From contig JACKHS010000001.1 of the NCBI GenBank assembly GCA_020638875.1, positions 1-64,000 of the forward strand: DNA of 64,000 nucleotides, given 5' to 3'. The translations under genes and the position numbers were made by a program. The notes below the pieces were generated by a model. That model saw only the letters and a program-made list of their open reading frames with translations. It did no database searches and had not been told where the DNA came from. Shown piece after piece: positions 34,262 through 45,660 of this stretch (its first letter is position 1; the number at the start of each line of letters is the position of its first letter). Origin of the DNA: Planctomycetota bacterium. GTDB taxonomy: Bacteria; Planctomycetota; UBA1135; GCA-002686595.

Positions 34262-35002
34262 TCAGGCCCCCAGCAGGCGCAGCGCCCGCGCCGCGACCTC
34301 CTCGGGTGTGCGCCCCGAGGTGTCGAGCTGGAACTCGCAGCGCCTGTAGAGCGGCTCGCGCTCGGTGAGCAGGTGCTGCAGCTCCTCCATCGCGCGCGGC
34401 CGCCCGCTCATCGGGCGCGCGTCGCCCGAGAGCAGCACGCGCTGGAAGTGCTCCTCGGCGCGCGCCTCGAGCCAGATCGTCCGGCACGTGCGGCGCAGGC
34501 GCTCGTAGTTGCGCGGCGCGCTGACGATCGAGCCGCCCGCGGCGATGACCTGACGGTCGCCGCTGGCGAGCACGCGCTCGAGCGCCTCGGCCTCCAGCTC
34601 GTGGTAGCGCGCCTCGCCGTGCAGGTCGAAGACCTCGGCCAGGGACAGGCCGGCCAGCTCCTCGACCTCGCGGTCGAGCTCGACGAAGGGCGCCTCGAGC
34701 TCCGTCGCCAGCAGCCGCCCCACCGTGGTCTTGCCGGCCCCGCGCAGGCCCACCAGGGCCACGCGCTCGCCGCGGTAGGCGCGCACCGGCAGGTCGGTGA
34801 GCTCCACCAGGCCCACGCCCAGGGCCAGCGCGAGCTGCGCGAGCACCTGCAGGGAGGGGTTGGCGCGGCCGGCCTCGGCCTCGGTGACGTAGCGGCGCGA
34901 GAGCCCGGCCTCGCGGGCCAGCTCCGTGATGGACAGGCCCGCGGCCAGGCGGTGCTCGCGCAGGAGGTCGCCGAAGCGCACGAGAAGGGGGTTGCTCGAC
35001 AT
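34262..35002 (-). CDS. boxR: BoxR-type transcriptional regulator (HTH plus shikimate-kinase-like domain)
   Basis: 246 residues. Residues 8-70 are an XRE-family helix-turn-helix (LREHRLAAGLSITELAREAG, then LSRRYVTEAEAGRANPS). Residues 80-246 are a shikimate-kinase-like fold with P-loop GLRGAGKTTVGR, LDREVEELAG and AAGGSIV. This two-domain layout is that of BoxR/BzdR, repressors of aromatic catabolism that respond to benzoyl-CoA or an intermediate. It is divergent from boxC, separated by 122 bases that hold a promoter and a perfect inverted repeat. It probably represses boxCB and itself until benzoyl-CoA accumulates; the ligand is inferred from the family. Confidence 0.93.
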   Translation of the reverse strand: MSSNPLLVRFGDLLREHRLAAGLSITELAREAGLSRRYVTEAEAGRANPSLQVLAQLALALGVGLVELTDLPVRAYRGERVALVGLRGAGKTTVGRLLATELEAPFVELDREVEELAGLSLAEVFDLHGEARYHELEAEALERVLASGDRQVIAAGGSIVSAPRNYERLRRTCRTIWLEARAEEHFQRVLLSGDARPMSGRPRAMEELQHLLTEREPLYRRCEFQLDTSGRTPEEVAARALRLLGA

Positions 35003-35019
35003 GACTCGGGATCTATAAT
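34992..35019 (+). promoter_or_regulatory. Promoter of boxCB
   Basis: TTGCTC (34992-34997) and a perfect TATAAT (35014-35019) lie 16 bases apart, reading toward boxC (start 35125). Transcription would begin near 35026, just before the inverted repeat at 35036-35057. The consensus -10 is conspicuous in such GC-rich DNA. Confidence 0.6.
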
Positions 35020-35035
35020 GCCACTCATCGCGCAG

Positions 35036-35057
35036 AGCGAGAACTATACTTCTCGCT
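35036..35057. promoter_or_regulatory. Candidate BoxR operator
   Basis: AGCGAGAA (35036-35043), spacer CTATAC, and TTCTCGCT (35050-35057) form a perfect 8-bp inverted repeat in the boxR-boxC divergent region. Its location just downstream of the boxC start point would block transcription if bound. The spacer holds TATAGT on the minus strand, a possible -10 for boxR, which would explain autoregulation. It differs from the TGCA-type sites described for proteobacterial BoxR/BzdR, so assignment rests on position and symmetry. Confidence 0.55.
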
Positions 35058-35124
35058 TTTTGGAACGCCCCACCGACGCCCGAGCGACGCCACCGCCCCG
35101 GCGCTCCCAGCCCCGTCCCCGCCC

Positions 35125-36783
<1,659 letters not shown>

Positions 36784-36845
36784 GCGCGCGGCGGATCCAC
36801 CACGTACGCCACGACCGACCACCCACCGCAACTCCAGCGAGACCC

Positions 36846-38258
<1,413 letters not shown>

Positions 38259-38280
38259 ACCCGCACGGGTCCGACGTCCG

Positions 38281-38322
38281 GCGAGCGCGGCGAGGGGGCG
38301 AGGTCCCCCCCGCCGCGCTCGC
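38281..38322 (+). terminator. Strong hairpin downstream of boxB
   Basis: An 18-bp stem (38281-38298 with 38305-38322, one mismatch) closes a 6-base loop, 22 bases after the boxB stop. The G5 run pairs with a C run near the loop. There is no following U-tract. It likely terminates the boxCB transcript. Its right arm also forms the first, degenerate unit of the 26-bp repeat array that follows. Confidence 0.55.
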
Positions 38323-38502
38323 GGCGTTCTCGGGCACCGCGCGCTCGCGGCAGTTTTGGGCACCGCGCGCTCGCGCACCGCGCGCTCGCGGCAGTTTTGG
38401 GCACCGCGCGCTCGCGGCAGTTTTGGGCACCGCGCGCTCGCGGCAGTTTTGGGCACCGCGCGCTCGCGGCAGTCTCAGGCACCGCCGCGCTCGCGGCAGT
38501 CC
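38307..38502. repeat. 26-bp tandem repeat array (about seven copies)
   Basis: The unit starts GGGCACCGCGCGCTCG and ends GCGGCAGTTTT. Perfect or near-perfect copies lie at 38332-38357, 38399-38424 and 38425-38450; 38358-38398 is an interrupted copy with an extra 15-base partial; 38451-38476 and 38477-38502 are diverged; 38307-38331 is degenerate. Since 26 is not a multiple of three, the array cannot encode a repeated peptide in one frame. There are no spacers, so it is not a CRISPR. It fills most of the 431-base gap between boxB and the next gene; the remainder (38503-38689) has an AT-rich patch (38565-38590) that may hold a promoter. Confidence 0.9.
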
Positions 38503-38689
38503 GGGCCACCGCGCACCCGCGCGGCCCCCGGCGCCCCGACCGGCTCCGGTCGCCCACCGAACGCCGTTTTACAAGGAAATCTCATTCCCCCTGCGGGCCC
38601 TCCCGAGCCCCCGTCGAAACAGGCGCGGGACGCCGACGCCGCCCTGCGGGAGGGTGGCCACCAGGCCGTTCCGGGAAGAGGTCCCCTTG

Positions 38690-41185
38690 ATGAGCGGTGG
38701 AGAGCACGAGCCGCGCGCGCGGCGCGGTACGCAGTGGGTGCAGCCCGTGATCGGCGCGGCGCTGGTCGGGCTGGTCCTGACGGCCTGCGACGGCGGCACG
38801 GGGCAGAGCCCGCTGCCGGTGGTGCACTTCGCGGGCTTCTCGGTCGGCGACGAGGTCGCCCGTCTCGAGCTGGCCGCGCCCGACGTCGACAGCTTCGTGC
38901 TGCACGGCACGCTGCCGCTGCCGCCGGCGATGCACCAGCCCGGCGCGAGCCAGTCGCCCTTCGTCGTGCGCGACCCCGAGGGGCACGAGGTCCCCGCGCA
39001 GGTCGAGACCGTCACGCGCTACGCCGCCGCCGAGGACGGCGCGGACGTCGTCGAGGTGCTCGCGCGCGTCGCGCGCCCCGCCGCCGCCGCGCCCGGCGAC
39101 CGCCTCACCTACACCGTGCTGTGGGCGCCGCACGCGCCGGACGCGCCCAGCGTGGACGCGGACGTGCAGGCGCTGCTCGACGACGCGGGCGCGCTCGTGC
39201 TGCGCACGCACGACGTCTTCGGTCACACGTACGAGGCCGACCTGCTCACCGACCTGCGCGCGAACGACCCGCTCGAGCTGCGCCGCCTGCGCTCCGGTCC
39301 CGTCGCCGACCAGTGGCGCACGCACGAGAACCTCGTGCCCGTGACGCCCGTCGCGGGCTCGACCGGCACGCTGCCGCACCTGATGGGCGTGCACACCTAC
39401 GTCACGACGTGGCGCGACGAGGGCTTCGTCACGCTCGAGCTGCGCGTGCACAACGGACACGAGGGCGAGGACCCGGACTCCGACCAGGACGACCCGCTCG
39501 ACAAGCTCTACTTCGAGGACCTCGAGCTCGCCGTGCCGTCCGGGTGGACGCTGCTCGAGCTCTACCCGACGCCGTCGACGGGCACGAGCTACCTCGACGG
39601 CGGCGCGACGGTCTACCCGCTCGTCGCGCCGATCGGCGGCGGCCTGATGCACATGATGCCGCGCCAGGCGATGTTCCACCGTCGGCTCGCGCTGTGCCGC
39701 GTCGGCGAGGAGGCGCGCGCGCAGGCCGCGCTCGAGGAGCAGGGCCTCGCGTTCTGCACCGCCGGCCAGAACGGCCTCGGGCAGGAGCTGCTCTCGTGGT
39801 GGAACGGCTACAGCGCGCGCTACTACCCGCAGAACGTGCGCCTGCCGCACCTCGACTACATCGCCCCCGCCGCGACGATGCGCACGCAGCTCGCGAACGA
39901 GTTCGCCGACATCCGCGCCGCGCACCAGGCCGGCACGACCGGCCCGTGGCCGATGGTGACGCCCGAGCTCGGCTGGGCGCACCCGTGGGGCCCCAACGTC
40001 GGCAACATGCACGGCGGCGCGGAGATCAACTTCTGGGACGGCGTGAAGACCGCGTGGAGCGGTTCGCGCGAGGGCTACCTGGGCTTCCAGCTCCGCCACC
40101 GCATGGTGATGGACCGGCACCCGACCGCGTTCTACGACCGCCACGGTCGCGAGCACCAGCTCGAGGACTGGCTGGCCGAGGGCCCCAACGGCACCTACCT
40201 GCCGATCTACATGTGGATCGTGCCGTGGCTGCCGCTCGCCGACCCGCACGGCTTCACGAGCTCGCCGAGCTTCCAGCGCGACGCCGTCGTCGCGCAGAAC
40301 CGCCAGCCCGCCTACGACGCGCAGCTCGCGGGCTTCCAGAACATCGACAACCAGCACTGGGTTCGCGCCACGCGCGCCGCGAAGGTGCTCACGTGGCTGG
40401 GCAACGACGCGCTCGCGAAGGACGACCTGCGCCTGCAGGGCGAGCTCGCGCGCAGCTCGTACCAGTTCTACGAGCAGGACGTGTGGGGCTACGCGATCGT
40501 CACCGGCGCGCTGCACGACAAGCGCTACGTCGACGCGCACCCCGGCCAGGGCTTCGAGGTGGACCGCGGCGAGGGCTGGCTGCTCGACACCGTCGCGACC
40601 GCGTACGCGCTGCAGGACGAGGACTGGCGCGGCCGCGCGCGGCCGTGGCTCGAGGAGGTGATCGACATGTTCCACGACGGCGCGTCGCACTGCTCGGGCG
40701 CGATCATGTCGGTGCCCAACACCGCGCACTTCGGCGGTCAGTACCGCATCCTGCAGTCGATCAGCGAGGCGATCCTCCAGAACGCGCTGTGGGGCCTGAA
40801 GAGCACGGTCTTCGAGGGCCGCTCGGCGCAGTACGTCGCGCGCCTCGACGAGCTCGTGGCCGACTCGGCGCGCGCGATGGTCAACCCGCTCGTCTGGGAC
40901 GAGGGCGTCAACGCGCCCGCGTTCTACACGGCGCTCGGACCGTACGACGCGACGCAAGCGGCGTACTGCGGCTACCTGCCGCCCGACGGCCAGGAGGGCA
41001 CCGACAACGTGCAGACCTGGAGCCTGTTCGCGTTCGGCTACCGCCTGACGGGCGACTCGAACTTCCTCAACCGCGCCGCGCAGATGGCGAACGGTCCGCT
41101 GACGCCCGCGGGCATCGGCATGGACGTGCACGACGGCGAGCTCGAGAACCGCGTCGCGATCCTGTCGCTGCTGCAGGAGCTCTAG
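38690..41185 (+). CDS. Large exported lipoprotein of unknown function, paralogue 1 (831 aa)
   Basis: ATG 38690 is preceded by GGAAGAGG. The N-terminus (VIGAALVGLVLTAC) has a lipobox (LTAC) near Cys 33. Residues 45-130 form a beta domain in which VPAQVETVTRY resembles the N-terminal RIFT-barrel of YetA/exo-rhamnogalacturonan-lyase-like proteins (tentative). From about residue 350 the protein is rich in conserved aromatics: ELLSWWNGYSARYYPQN (about 368-385), HPWGPNVGNMHGGAEI (about 430), and helical repeats to the end that suggest an alpha/alpha toroid. These are consistent with a polysaccharide lyase or hydrolase, but no catalytic family was recognised. It is paralogous along its entire length to the protein at 41538-44087. 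Confidence 0.85.
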   Translation: MSGGEHEPRARRGTQWVQPVIGAALVGLVLTACDGGTGQSPLPVVHFAGFSVGDEVARLELAAPDVDSFVLHGTLPLPPAMHQPGASQSPFVVRDPEGHEVPAQVETVTRYAAAEDGADVVEVLARVARPAAAAPGDRLTYTVLWAPHAPDAPSVDADVQALLDDAGALVLRTHDVFGHTYEADLLTDLRANDPLELRRLRSGPVADQWRTHENLVPVTPVAGSTGTLPHLMGVHTYVTTWRDEGFVTLELRVHNGHEGEDPDSDQDDPLDKLYFEDLELAVPSGWTLLELYPTPSTGTSYLDGGATVYPLVAPIGGGLMHMMPRQAMFHRRLALCRVGEEARAQAALEEQGLAFCTAGQNGLGQELLSWWNGYSARYYPQNVRLPHLDYIAPAATMRTQLANEFADIRAAHQAGTTGPWPMVTPELGWAHPWGPNVGNMHGGAEINFWDGVKTAWSGSREGYLGFQLRHRMVMDRHPTAFYDRHGREHQLEDWLAEGPNGTYLPIYMWIVPWLPLADPHGFTSSPSFQRDAVVAQNRQPAYDAQLAGFQNIDNQHWVRATRAAKVLTWLGNDALAKDDLRLQGELARSSYQFYEQDVWGYAIVTGALHDKRYVDAHPGQGFEVDRGEGWLLDTVATAYALQDEDWRGRARPWLEEVIDMFHDGASHCSGAIMSVPNTAHFGGQYRILQSISEAILQNALWGLKSTVFEGRSAQYVARLDELVADSARAMVNPLVWDEGVNAPAFYTALGPYDATQAAYCGYLPPDGQEGTDNVQTWSLFAFGYRLTGDSNFLNRAAQMANGPLTPAGIGMDVHDGELENRVAILSLLQEL

Positions 41186-41348
41186 GAGCCTGTCCGAGAC
41201 GTCCATCGGCGCCGTCGCGGCGTCCTCCACTCCGGTACGGCGTCCGAGAGCCTCGACGAATCCACGGATTCGCCTGCGTCCCCGACCGCCGCACCGAAGC
41301 GGACGCCACCACGTCGGCATCCGAAGCACGTCCCGGACAGACTCCTAG
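41182..41348. repeat. 167-bp foldback (imperfect palindrome) element
   Basis: The whole segment from CTAGGAG (41182) to CTCCTAG (41348) is one imperfect palindrome. The outer 21 bases on each side match at 19 positions, and the exact centre (41257-41272) is CGAATCC-AC-GGATTCG. Each 82-base arm shares GGCGTCC and CGGCG blocks with its partner. The left end overlaps the stop codon of the upstream gene (TAG at 41183-41185). The two-fold symmetry and lack of coding capacity suggest a MITE/REP-like mobile repeat that inserted between, or moved with, the paralogous genes. The remaining gap (41349-41537) holds only the promoter below. Confidence 0.85.
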
Positions 41349-41441
41349 GAGCGCAGCCCCGCCGCGGCCCGGGCGCGTGTAAAGCCTCGCGCTCCAGGCC
41401 CCGTGGAGGCCGTTCCGCGCACGTCGAGCCACTTGCAGGGA

Positions 41442-41470
41442 TTGACGATCGTCGCGACTCCCTCTAGACA
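41442..41470 (+). promoter_or_regulatory. Possible promoter of the second large lipoprotein
   Basis: TTGACG (41442-41447) and TAGACA (41465-41470) are spaced by 17 bases and lie 68 bases before ATG 41538. The -10 is a weak match. It suggests that the second paralogue is expressed independently of the first. Confidence 0.4.
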
Positions 41471-41537
41471 GGGCGCCTGCGACGGCCCGATCCCGACCCT
41501 CACCGCTATCCCCGGGCCGTCGCGGGAGTTCCCCCGC

Positions 41538-44087
41538 ATGTTCCGTGCACGCCCCGTGCGCGCGCTCGCTGTCCAGGCCGAGCCGCGCCTCTCGTCGCGT
41601 CCGCCCGGCGCCCGCGCGCGCGCGCTGGCCCTCTGCGCCCTGCTCGGCGCGACGGCCTGCGCGCGCCTCGCGCCGGTCGACGAGGACGCGGCTCCGCCGC
41701 AGACCACCGCGCTCACCGTCGGCGCGCCGTACGCCGTGGGCGACGAGCTCGCCGTGGTCGAGCTCGAGACGCCGCAGCACGCGCGCTTCTTGCTGCGCGC
41801 CACCGTGCCGCTGCCGCCGGGCCTGTTCCCGCGCCCCGACGGCCGCGCGCCGTTCTCCTTCGAGGGCCCCGACGGCCGGCGCTTCCACGCGCAGAACGAG
41901 ATCGTCACGCGCTACCCGGTCGACGCGCAGGGCGCCGACGTGGTCGAGGTCGCGGCGTGGGTCGAGCTCCCGCCCGCCGCGCTCTCCGCGCCGCGCACGG
42001 TCTTCAGCGTCGTGTGGGATCCGCACCCCGTGCGCCACTCGCGCGTCGCGCCCGCCGTGCGCGCGCTCCTCGACGCGCCGCACGCCGTCGCGCTCGAGGC
42101 GCGCGACGTCTTCGGTCACCGCTACGCCACCGAGCTGCTCGCGCCGCTCGCCGACGGCGGCAGCGGCGGCCAGGTGCTGCGCGACGGCGCGGCGCTCACG
42201 CAGACGCGCCTGCACGACTGGATGATGCCCGACAAGCCGCAGGGCGGGAGTCGCGGCACGCTGCCGCACTTCCTCGGCGCGCACGGGTTCGTCACGCTCT
42301 ACGACGGCGAGGAGTTCCTCTCGCTCGACCTGCGCGTGCACAACGGCGGCAGCGGTCACGACCCCGACGACGTGCGTGACGATCCGCTGGGCGAGGTCTT
42401 CTTCGACGCGCTGCGGCTCGTGCTCCCGGCCGGGTGGCGCGTCGCGTGCGCGATCGGCGACCCGTACTTCGACGGCCCCGAGCCGCTCGGCGGCGGCCGC
42501 ACCGCGACCCCGCTCGTGCAGCGCCTCGCCGGCGGCCAGCTGCACCTGATGCCCGCGCAGGCGCAGTTCTCGCGCCGCCTGGTGATCTACCGCGACGACG
42601 TCGAGGTCGCGGCGCGCGCGCGCGCGCTGCTCGCCGAGGAGGGCCTGGCCTTCGCGCGCGCGGCGCAGGACGACGCGGGCCGCGAGCTCTTCTCGTGGTG
42701 GAACCCCGACACGGGGCGCTACTTCCCGCAGAACCAGCGCCTGCCCGACCTCGGCTTCCTCGACGAGCAGGAGCTGCGCGACGACCTGCACGAGGAGCTC
42801 ACCGCGATCACGCAGGCGCTCGAGGCCGGCACGCCCGGGCCCTGGCCGCTGATCAGCGACGCGATGGGCTGGTGCCACCCGTGGGGTCCGAGCATCGGCT
42901 ACCTGCACGGCGGCACCGAGATCTTCCTGATCGACGGCTTGCGCACGGCGGCGGCGGCCTCGCGCGACGGCTACCTGCTGCACCGCACGCTCGAGCGCAT
43001 GTACACCTGCCGCCAGTCGGACACGCTGTACAACGCCGACGGCCGCGAGACGCGCGTCGAGGACTGGCTGCAGACGAGTCCCAACGGCGTGCAGTACCTG
43101 CCGGTCTGGATCTTCCTGAAGCCGGTGCTGTTCCTCGGCGACTCGTTCGGCTTCCAGAGCGCGCCGACCTTCCAGCAGGAGGCCGTGGCTGCTCTCGGGC
43201 GCGAGCCCGACTACGCCCCCGCGCTGCGCACCTACGAGGCCATCGACATCGAGCACATGGTGCGCTACACGCGCTCGCTCAAGACGCTGGCCTGGCTGGG
43301 CAACGACGCGCTCGCGAAGAGCGAGCTGCTGATGCAGGCCGAGTTGATGCGCCTGTCGTACGACCGCTTCCCGCAAGCGCCGAACGGCCAGGCGATCGTG
43401 ACCGGGATGTACAAGGACGCGGCCTTCGCGCACGCGAACCCCGGCCACGGCCTCGACGTCAACCGCGGCACGGGCTGGGCGCTCGACACGATGACGGCCG
43501 CGTACGCGCTGGCCGCGCCCGAGTGGCGCGAGCAGGTGCTGCCGTGGTTCCGCAGCCTGGTGGACCTCTTCCACCTCGGCCAGGAGAGCTGCACGGGCGT
43601 GGTGACGACGATGCCGAACTGGAGCTGGTTCGGCGCGCAGTACCGCCTGCGGCAGTCGATCTCGGCGGCCATCCTCGAGCACGCGCTCTGGGGCAGCGTC
43701 ACCACCGTCTTCGCGGGGCGTGACGAGGAGGGGCTGGCGCGCGCGCGCCAGGTGCTCGAGCGCTCGCTCTACTCGAGCATCGCCGACGACTACTGGGACC
43801 CGGTCGAGCACAAGCCCTTCTTCCTGGCGGCCACCGGGCCCTTCGACCTGACGCAGCCGGGCTTCTGCGGCCCGCCGCCGCCGGGCTCGACCGAGGGCCA
43901 CGACGACTACCAGGTCTGGTCGAGCTTCGCCTACGGCTACCGCCTGACCGGCGACCCGGCCTTCCTGCAGCGCGCGATCGAGCTGGCCGGCGGCGACCTC
44001 TCGCACGCGCTGCGCAAGCACGCGCCGGGCGACCTCGAGAACCGCGCCGCGCTGCTGCAGCTCGTGCAGCAGCAGGGCGGGCTCTGA
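41538..44087 (+). CDS. Large exported lipoprotein of unknown function, paralogue 2 (849 aa)
   Basis: From ATG 41538 a long basic N-region precedes a hydrophobic segment ending ATAC (about Cys 42), a probable lipobox. It aligns throughout with the upstream paralogue: VVELETPQHARFLLRATVPLPPG with the beta domain, ELFSWWNPDTGRYFPQNQ (about 384-401), HPWGPSIGYLHGGTEI (about 447), KTLAWLGNDALAK, and the shared C-terminal YGYRLTGD and DLENRAALLQL. The conserved WWN, HPWGP and HGG.EI blocks are candidates for substrate or metal binding. Duplication in place, with the foldback repeat between, is likely. Function unknown; carbohydrate processing is a guess. Confidence 0.85.
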   Translation: MFRARPVRALAVQAEPRLSSRPPGARARALALCALLGATACARLAPVDEDAAPPQTTALTVGAPYAVGDELAVVELETPQHARFLLRATVPLPPGLFPRPDGRAPFSFEGPDGRRFHAQNEIVTRYPVDAQGADVVEVAAWVELPPAALSAPRTVFSVVWDPHPVRHSRVAPAVRALLDAPHAVALEARDVFGHRYATELLAPLADGGSGGQVLRDGAALTQTRLHDWMMPDKPQGGSRGTLPHFLGAHGFVTLYDGEEFLSLDLRVHNGGSGHDPDDVRDDPLGEVFFDALRLVLPAGWRVACAIGDPYFDGPEPLGGGRTATPLVQRLAGGQLHLMPAQAQFSRRLVIYRDDVEVAARARALLAEEGLAFARAAQDDAGRELFSWWNPDTGRYFPQNQRLPDLGFLDEQELRDDLHEELTAITQALEAGTPGPWPLISDAMGWCHPWGPSIGYLHGGTEIFLIDGLRTAAAASRDGYLLHRTLERMYTCRQSDTLYNADGRETRVEDWLQTSPNGVQYLPVWIFLKPVLFLGDSFGFQSAPTFQQEAVAALGREPDYAPALRTYEAIDIEHMVRYTRSLKTLAWLGNDALAKSELLMQAELMRLSYDRFPQAPNGQAIVTGMYKDAAFAHANPGHGLDVNRGTGWALDTMTAAYALAAPEWREQVLPWFRSLVDLFHLGQESCTGVVTTMPNWSWFGAQYRLRQSISAAILEHALWGSVTTVFAGRDEEGLARARQVLERSLYSSIADDYWDPVEHKPFFLAATGPFDLTQPGFCGPPPPGSTEGHDDYQVWSSFAYGYRLTGDPAFLQRAIELAGGDLSHALRKHAPGDLENRAALLQLVQQQGGL

Positions 44088-44112
44088 CCGCCGGAGCGGT
44101 GGGCACCGGGGC

Positions 44113-44153
44113 GGCCGCGCGCGGCGGGTCCTTGATCGGCCGCGCGCGGCGGG
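44113..44153. repeat. Two 16-base direct repeats upstream of the sulfatase-fold gene
   Basis: GGCCGCGCGCGGCGGG occurs exactly twice, at 44113-44128 and 44138-44153, with a 25-base period. The core CCGCGCGCGG is self-complementary. It lies just before the GTG start at 44167 and could be a regulator site or simple GC-rich duplication. Confidence 0.6.
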
Positions 44154-44166
44154 AGATGCTCCGCGC

Positions 44167-45660
44167 GTGAAGCTCTCCCCTCGCCTCCTCGCGCCGCTCG
44201 TCGCGCTCGTCGCCTGCGCGCCCGCCGCGGAGCGCGGTCACGGCGGCCGCGGCGTGCTGCTCGTCGTCGTCGACTCGCTGCGCGCCGACCACTTCGGCGC
44301 CGCGGGCTACGACCGCGACACGACGCCGACGCTCGACGCGCTGGCCGAGCGCGGCGTCTGGTTCGAGCAGGCCTTCTCGCCCGCGCCCGACCTGATCCCC
44401 GCCCACGCCGCGATCCTGACCGGCTGCGACCCGCGCGTCGTGCGCGTGCCGCTGCCGCAGGCGCCCGGCGTGCTCTCGCTCTCGCGCCAGTGGCGCATGC
44501 CGCCCGAGCTCCCGTCGCTGGCCGCCGAGTTCCTCGCCCAGGGCTTCCACACGGCGGCCTTCGTCGACCACCCCTGGCTCAGCTCGCAGTACGGCTTCGA
44601 CCGCGGCTTCCAGGCCTTCGACGAGTTCAGCGGCGGCACGCTGCTCGACCGACACGACTTCGGCGCCGGCGGCATCGGCCGCAGCTTCACGCTCTGGTTG
44701 AGCTCGCTCGCGGACGACGCCGACTGGTTCGCCTACCTCACGATCAACGACCTCGAGCGCAGCATCTCGGCCGACGACGGCCCCTGGCAGCGCTTCTTCG
44801 AGCCGCGCGCCGAGCTCGACGAGGTGCCGCCGGTCGTGCGCGCGCAACGCGCCTTCTTCGCGGTGCCGGACGCGCTCGGCGCGCCGCCGGGCCTGACGAT
44901 CGGCGAGCACGAAGCGCGCTACGACGGCGCCCTGCGCCAGCTCGACACCAAGCTCGACCGCCTGCTCGCCCAGCTCGACGCCAAGGGCCGCCTCGAGGAG
45001 ACGACGGTCGTGCTCGTCGGGGCCTACGGCATGGGCTTCGGCGAGTCGGGCCTGTTCCTCGATCACGGCACGCTGTCGGACGTCGACCTGCAAGTGCCCT
45101 GGATGATGGTGCCCGCCGCGTCGCTGCACGTGCCGCGCGGCGCGCGCGCGCCGCACCTCGCGAGCACGCTCGACGTGATGCCGACGCTGCTGGAGCTGTA
45201 CGGGATCCCGGTGCCTTCGGGCGTGCACGGCGTCTCGCAGCTGCCGGCGCTGGAGCCGGGCGCGAGCGCGGTGCGCGAGCTGGCCTTCGCGTCGGGCGGG
45301 TTGTCGGACGGCTTCGCGGTGCAGGACGAGCGCTACAGCTTCCAGTGGAGCGCGCCGGCGATGCGCGGCGACAAGGCGCTGTACGCGAGCTGGTACGGGA
45401 CCTCGGCGGGCGTCGCGCGCAAGTTCCGGGGCTACCTGAGGGATCGCGAGGCGGGCGATCCGCCGGGAGACCTGGGGCCTTCGGCGCGCGACCCCGAGCG
45501 CGCGGCGGAGCTGCAGGCGCGCGGAGAGGAGTGGTTCGAGTGGATGGATCGGGCGAGGGATGCGCTGCACGATCCGCCGTGGATGGAGGAGCCGGTGACG
45601 CGGGAGGAGTTGGAGGAGCTGGAGGCGCGGGGGTTGGTGCCGCGGGGGTTGGGGGTTTAG
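44167..45660 (+). CDS. Sulfatase/alkaline-phosphatase-fold lipoprotein, catalytic residues lost
   Basis: 497 residues from GTG 44167, with a lipobox-like LVAC at about Cys 18. The fold is clear: VVVDSLRADHFGAAGYDRDTTPTLDALAERG at the start, LTGC where the active-site helix ends, and VLVGAYGMGFGESGLFLDHG then VPWMM late. However, the normal Cys/Ser-x-Pro-Ser-Arg (or T-x-P-S-H) nucleophile site reads LIPAH, so Leu replaces the nucleophile. The metal-binding Asp-His of the usual SDHG is Ala-Tyr (AYG). It is therefore probably a non-catalytic member, perhaps a binder. The last residues run into G-rich sequence (RGLVPRGLGV). Confidence 0.82.
   Translation: MKLSPRLLAPLVALVACAPAAERGHGGRGVLLVVVDSLRADHFGAAGYDRDTTPTLDALAERGVWFEQAFSPAPDLIPAHAAILTGCDPRVVRVPLPQAPGVLSLSRQWRMPPELPSLAAEFLAQGFHTAAFVDHPWLSSQYGFDRGFQAFDEFSGGTLLDRHDFGAGGIGRSFTLWLSSLADDADWFAYLTINDLERSISADDGPWQRFFEPRAELDEVPPVVRAQRAFFAVPDALGAPPGLTIGEHEARYDGALRQLDTKLDRLLAQLDAKGRLEETTVVLVGAYGMGFGESGLFLDHGTLSDVDLQVPWMMVPAASLHVPRGARAPHLASTLDVMPTLLELYGIPVPSGVHGVSQLPALEPGASAVRELAFASGGLSDGFAVQDERYSFQWSAPAMRGDKALYASWYGTSAGVARKFRGYLRDREAGDPPGDLGPSARDPERAAELQARGEEWFEWMDRARDALHDPPWMEEPVTREELEELEARGLVPRGLGV

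Noticed and set aside
38332..38502. CRISPR array
   Set aside because: Repeats are contiguous with no unique spacers, and no cas genes are present.
44167..45660. Active sulfatase
   Set aside because: The nucleophile and Asp-His metal ligands are replaced.
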